A DNA stretch of 17,190 bases from Lachnospiraceae bacterium (GTDB taxonomy: Bacteria; Bacillota; Clostridia; Lachnospirales; Lachnospiraceae), in assembly GCA_900759225.1 (NCBI GenBank), contig CAAEUM010000220.1:1-17190 (forward strand), in the 5' to 3' direction. The translations under genes and the position numbers were made by a program. This document shows positions 14,461-17,190 of this stretch, one piece after another; the stretch's first letter is position 1, and each line of letters starts with the position of its first letter. The notes beneath the pieces were generated by a model, which searched no databases, had not been told where the DNA came from, and saw only the letters and a program-made list of their open reading frames with translations.

Positions 14461-14600
14461 AGGAGAAGGTATTTCGTTTCTTATGGGGTGTAGCAAAAAC
14501 TATATAATGTATTGGGGGGTTACGTCTATTATAATAGCATACGCCTCCCAAAAAGTGTGCACAAAGTTTTTTCTTTGAGAAATATTTTTTTATGCATTTT
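14461..14600. other. AT-rich 3' region between the CBS gene and its terminator
   Basis: No ORF of note. It contains the perfect 12-bp palindrome CTATTATAATAG (14526-14537), which reads TATAAT on both strands, framed by GGGGGG (14514-14519) and CCTCCC (14544-14549). No good -35 box stands 16-18 bp away on either strand, so a promoter is possible but not supported. Confidence 0.4.
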
Positions 14601-15131
14601 TTATGTATGACATTCTTCTTGCACATCCGGAAGGGAAATTTCCCTGCTCCGCATCCGGAAAATAGAAGACATATCTGTTTTTGTCCGGGAAGCCTGTTTT
14701 TCTCCCTCATTTGCCGGATCCTTCTCACATCCCTCCAGCTTCTGATAGAAATACTTTATAATATCCTTCCTGGTAATAATTCCGATAAAGCATTTCTGGT
14801 CATCCAGCACCGGCACAAAATTCTGATTTAGTGCCTTTCCAATCAGGTTTTCCATGTTAGCATCAGCCTTTACCGGCCGGTTGTCACACCTTCTCCGGAT
14901 TGCTGTGACAGGGATCTTCTCCGCACTTTTTAAATCCAGGTTATACTGGTTTTTGATCCCCCACAGCAGGTCCCCTTCCGTCAGAGTCCCCACATACCGG
15001 CCTGTACGGCTGATGATAGGGATAGCCGAATACTTATGGTGTTCCATCTTCTCCAGCGCCTGCCTTATGGTATCGTCCTCATTGATATAGGCCACTTCAC
15101 TTTTGGGGGTCAGGAAAAACAAAATGTTCAT
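14601..15131 (-). CDS. Two-CBS-domain protein
   Basis: A 176-residue soluble protein made of two CBS domains (about residues 1-60 and 70-128), a fold that binds adenosine nucleotides or SAM and usually acts as a regulator. Typical segments: ALEKMEHHKYSAIPIISRTGRYVGTLTEGDLLW in pattern, split as EHHKYSAIPIIS and GTLTEGDLLW, then QNFVPVLDDQKCFIGIITRKDI. The last 45 residues are charged and without a recognised domain. AGGAG lies 7 nt before the ATG. It is preceded by the terminator of the spoIIQ-like gene and an AT-rich region with a TATAAT box, so it is probably its own unit. The ligand and partner are unknown. Confidence 0.9.
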   Translation of the reverse strand: MNILFFLTPKSEVAYINEDDTIRQALEKMEHHKYSAIPIISRTGRYVGTLTEGDLLWGIKNQYNLDLKSAEKIPVTAIRRRCDNRPVKADANMENLIGKALNQNFVPVLDDQKCFIGIITRKDIIKYFYQKLEGCEKDPANEGEKQASRTKTDMSSIFRMRSREISLPDVQEECHT

Positions 15132-15169
15132 ATTTTCACTCCTCGCTTTTTTCCCACATCTTTTCCTTA

Positions 15170-15175
15170 ATTATA
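15170..15175 (-). promoter_or_regulatory. Candidate -10 box of the CBS-domain gene
   Basis: A perfect TATAAT on the minus strand about 40 nt before the start codon, in very AT-rich DNA. No clear -35 box at normal spacing, so the promoter may be weak, activated or read by another sigma factor. Confidence 0.4.
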
Positions 15176-15227
15176 CAATATTACTTCTGATCTATCTATG
15201 AATAAACTATTATTTTTTCTTAAACTT

Positions 15228-15264
15228 TCAAAAGGGGAACCAGCTTTAAAAAAGCACAGTTCCC
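15228..15264 (-). terminator. Terminator after the spoIIQ-like gene
   Basis: Minus strand GGGAAC (15264-15259), an inner GCTT/AAGC stem, GTTCCC (15240-15235), then CTTTTG. It starts 8 nt after the stop codon. Confidence 0.65.
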
Positions 15265-15272
15265 TCTCCCTT

Positions 15273-16028
15273 TTACTCCATAAAATCCAACGGGTCTACC
15301 ATCTGGCCCTGATCCTGGAGCTTGAAAAATACGTTGACGCCTTCTACGGAATAATACTTGGTAGGTTCTGAGACATAGCCCAGCACCTGGCCCTGCTCCA
15401 GATAGTCCCCGGCAGCTGCAGCTACCTCTTTCAGCTGGCCGCAGGTTGCCGTATAACCATTTCCCAGATCCAGCACTACAAAGCTTCCGATCTCTTCGTT
15501 GCTTCCCACCTCCAGCACACGTGCATTGGCAGGAGCTGCTACCGGGGCGCTTATTTCCGACTGGATCACAATGCCGGGATTGCACTTATACTGGTCCAAT
15601 GTGGGGAAATAGGTCGTCTTGTCCATGCTGTAATCAAGGATCACATTCCCTGTTACAGGCCATGCCAGCCTGTCCTCCGCCTTAAAATCCAGCACCAGCG
15701 CCTTGGCGCCCTCCTGTCCGATCCCCGCTTCTGCAGCCAGGTCACTGCCTGCATTTGGGTTTTTCGCCTCTGTACCTGCTGCCTTTGTTTCCTTTTCCTT
15801 CTGCAGCTGCGCTTTCGCCTCTGAGGGGCCTGCAGTCTGTTGATTTTCAGGAAGGCTTTCTTTTGCCAACAGTTCTTCCTGGGGCATTTCCAGATATGGA
15901 TTTGTCTGATCCCCCTTTTCTCTTTGCAGGGTGAGGATGCCTGCTGCCGCAACCATTGCCAGCAGTCCCAGCACCAGCATCACAAGAAATAATTTTTCCT
16001 TGAGCATTTGATTTACTTTCTCTTTCAC
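15273..16028 (-). CDS. spoIIQ: SpoIIQ-like LytM (M23) domain protein, catalytic residues lost
   Basis: A 251-residue protein with one membrane helix (about residues 12-34), an Ala/Glu/Lys/Gln-rich linker (about 40-110) and a C-terminal LytM/M23 domain (about 122-250). SpoIIQ sits in the forespore membrane and joins SpoIIIAH across the intermembrane space during engulfment. The M23 zinc ligands (HxxxD and HxH) are all replaced: NPGIV (Asn150, Val154) stands for the first motif and NVF (Asn232, Phe234) for the second, so it cannot be a peptidase. The fold ending, GDYLEQGQVLGYV then GQMVDPLDFM, is intact. The start is GTG: GAGGTGAT (16034-16041) lies 5 nt upstream. It follows spoIID by 41 bp, the order known in C. 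difficile, which supports the name. The spoIIID gene that often follows is not here. Confidence 0.85.
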   Translation of the reverse strand: MKEKVNQMLKEKLFLVMLVLGLLAMVAAAGILTLQREKGDQTNPYLEMPQEELLAKESLPENQQTAGPSEAKAQLQKEKETKAAGTEAKNPNAGSDLAAEAGIGQEGAKALVLDFKAEDRLAWPVTGNVILDYSMDKTTYFPTLDQYKCNPGIVIQSEISAPVAAPANARVLEVGSNEEIGSFVVLDLGNGYTATCGQLKEVAAAAGDYLEQGQVLGYVSEPTKYYSVEGVNVFFKLQDQGQMVDPLDFME

Positions 16029-16033
16029 CTTTT

Positions 16034-16041
16034 ATCACCTC
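16034..16041 (-). promoter_or_regulatory. Ribosome binding site selecting the GTG start of spoIIQ
   Basis: GAGGTGAT on the minus strand, an eight-base match to the 16S anti-Shine-Dalgarno, 5 nt before GTG at 16028-16026. Confidence 0.85.
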
Positions 16042-16069
16042 GGTATTATTCTTACCAAACCCGGGGCGC

Positions 16070-17011
16070 TTATTCAGATGTAAACACAATATTTTCGTAA
16101 AAATACCCAAGAAGCTCCTGTGCCGTCCTTCCCTCCTTTGCCATCTCATTGGCCGTATGCTGGCTGAAGCCGTAGCCATGTCCGATGCCCTTTGTAAGGA
16201 TACGGAGCTTCCCCTCATAGGGTTCCACGCTGAATGCGCAGGAGGAAAGTCCCAGGGCATACTGTATCTCCTCACCGGAAAAGCCCTGTCCGTCAAGCTG
16301 GGCTGAAATTACATAGCCCGCCTCATCCCTCTCCCCGATCTGAATGGATTCCGGCAGCGTTTCCGCCTTTATCACCCGTTTTCCATCTGTACTCATTGAA
16401 TTTATCTTATCTGCAAATTCCCCCTGCTCCATCACCTTGATCCCCAGATAGCCTTCCGCCTCCAGATCCAGGGGACAGGCCCTGGCAGGAAGATAGGCTT
16501 CCTTAAAAGGCCGGGTGCTTCCTGCGCTGGCTCTGCAAAACAGAGGGGTAATATAAGCTCCCTCAAAGGCCATGGCGATTCCTTTTGTTTCCTTCACTGC
16601 CTCCTCCATTTTTTTATAATATGCAGGAAAAAGAGAGGTTCCCCACAGCTTTTTTAACTGCTCTGTTCCCATAAAATCCAGATCAAGGGCTGATTCTGCA
16701 ATTTCCTCCTGATTCCCCGATGCCTCCATCTGTGAATAAAGGTATGTCCTTGCAATGATCGCCTGGGCCTTCACTGCCTCCGGATGATACTCTGCCGGCA
16801 GCTGCCCTGCGATCACCCCGGGAAGGTATTCCTCCAAGTCTACATAGTAAGAAGCATCCCCACGGTCAAGGAGGATCTTCCGGGTTCCCGAAAGCCCCTT
16901 TTGCTGTTCATAGCGAAGCTCCTCCCCCAAAACGTTGCCTGTCCACGCCAAAGTGGCCACATAGGGCCCCAAAAGACCGGCTGCCACTGCCCAGACCACA
17001 TATTTCTTCAT
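16070..17011 (-). CDS. spoIID: Stage II sporulation protein D (SpoIID lytic transglycosylase)
   Basis: SpoIID is a membrane-anchored lytic transglycosylase of the mother cell; with SpoIIP and SpoIIM it remodels peptidoglycan during engulfment of the forespore. N-terminal membrane helix (MKKYVVWAVAAGLLGPYVA), then YYVDLEEYLPGVIAGQLPAE, then HPEAVKAQAIIARTYLYSQ with the likely catalytic Glu78, LFCRASAGSTRPF, and the C-terminal GIGHGYGFSQHTANEMA. Length 313 is normal. The frame is open to 17068, but the ATG at 17011 is preferred: it begins with the signal anchor, and a sigma-E-like promoter lies between the two candidates. spoIIQ follows 41 bp downstream, so both are likely expressed in one sporulation unit, though in B. 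subtilis SpoIIQ is made in the forespore. Confidence 0.93.
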   Translation of the reverse strand: MKKYVVWAVAAGLLGPYVATLAWTGNVLGEELRYEQQKGLSGTRKILLDRGDASYYVDLEEYLPGVIAGQLPAEYHPEAVKAQAIIARTYLYSQMEASGNQEEIAESALDLDFMGTEQLKKLWGTSLFPAYYKKMEEAVKETKGIAMAFEGAYITPLFCRASAGSTRPFKEAYLPARACPLDLEAEGYLGIKVMEQGEFADKINSMSTDGKRVIKAETLPESIQIGERDEAGYVISAQLDGQGFSGEEIQYALGLSSCAFSVEPYEGKLRILTKGIGHGYGFSQHTANEMAKEGRTAQELLGYFYENIVFTSE

Positions 17012-17041
17012 ATACCGCCCCCGTTTTTCTGTCCTGTAAAC

Positions 17042-17071
17042 AGTATATGCTGAAAAAGGCGGCAGCATGAC
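17042..17071 (-). promoter_or_regulatory. Sigma-E-like sporulation promoter of spoIID
   Basis: Minus strand GTCATGCT (17071-17064), 14-bp spacer, CATATACT (17049-17042). This resembles the sigma-E consensus (-35 GTCATATT-like, -10 CATACAAT-like, 14-15 bp) known for spoIID. Start of transcription near 17035, about 24 nt before the start codon. Confidence 0.55.
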
Positions 17072-17119
17072 CTTTTTGTTCCATACCCCAAAGCTTGTAA
17101 CAGTTCAGTCTAGGGGCAT

Positions 17120-17173
17120 CTTCTTGTCCGGTGCAGCCGGACAAGAAGCATCGGATGTTCATCCGATGTGAAA
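17120..17173. repeat. Dispersed palindromic repeat, copy 2
   Basis: Two tandem perfect hairpins: CTTCTTGTCCGG (17120-17131), loop TGCAG, CCGGACAAGAAG (17137-17148), followed directly by CATCGGATG (17149-17157), 2 nt, CATCCGATG (17160-17168). The part from 17131 on matches 14371-14414 in the same orientation. It lies about 50 bp upstream of the spoIID promoter. Neither hairpin is followed by a T run on either strand. Confidence 0.8.
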
Positions 17174-17190
17174 ATTGATGTAAAAATCCA

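Overview
This window looks like ordinary chromosome of an endospore-forming, anaerobic Bacillota, most likely a member of the Lachnospiraceae (Clostridium cluster XIVa). The reasons are the gene families (IreB, a DUF1292 protein, a long RNase J, MtaB, SpoIID/SpoIIQ), the strong Shine-Dalgarno sites (AGGAGG type), the sigma-A promoters with 17-bp spacers, and the moderate GC content. All but one of the genes lie on the minus strand. No rRNA, tRNA, CRISPR array, transposase or phage gene was seen. The genus is inference only.

Region 1 (5767 down to 1, minus strand) is one long operon behind a clear promoter at 5739-5767. The order is ireB, a possible 43-residue membrane peptide, yqgF/ruvX, a DUF1292 gene, RNase J (probable TTG start), a short MltG-like membrane protein without the catalytic domain, trmR and trhP (cut by the window edge). 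trmR and trhP together make the 5-methoxyuridine modification at U34 of tRNA. YqgF and RNase J handle RNA, and IreB and the MltG-like protein point to the cell envelope.

Region 2 (5868-7692) has mtaB on the minus strand and, divergent from it, the only plus-strand gene: an HPr-like protein that keeps the regulatory serine region but has lost the phosphocarrier histidine. It has its own promoter, a leader hairpin and a strong terminator.

Region 3 (12688 down to 7645, minus) is a second operon: TSUP-family permease, prmA, rsmE, cysteine desulfurase (nifS/iscS type), thiI. It has a promoter at 12660-12688 and a terminator at 7645-7683. It joins ribosome methylation to sulfur transfer into tRNA (s4U) and thiamine.

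Region 4 (14323 down to 12861, minus) is a two-gene unit: a RelA/SpoT-type alarmone synthetase whose stop overlaps (ATGA) the start of a YhcH/NanQ-family protein. It has its own promoter and a terminator-like stem.

Region 5 (17173 down to 14430, minus) holds spoIID behind a sigma-E-like promoter, a spoIIQ-like LytM-domain gene (GTG start) whose metal ligands are all replaced, and a two-CBS-domain protein with its own terminator.

The most unusual structure is a palindromic repeat present twice in the same orientation (14371-14414 and 17131-17173). Both copies are intergenic, each upstream of the promoter of a minus-strand unit, and one is bracketed by a near-perfect 12-bp direct repeat. The other points worth a second look are proteins that keep a fold but lose its active site: the HPr-like protein, the MltG-like protein and the SpoIIQ-like protein.
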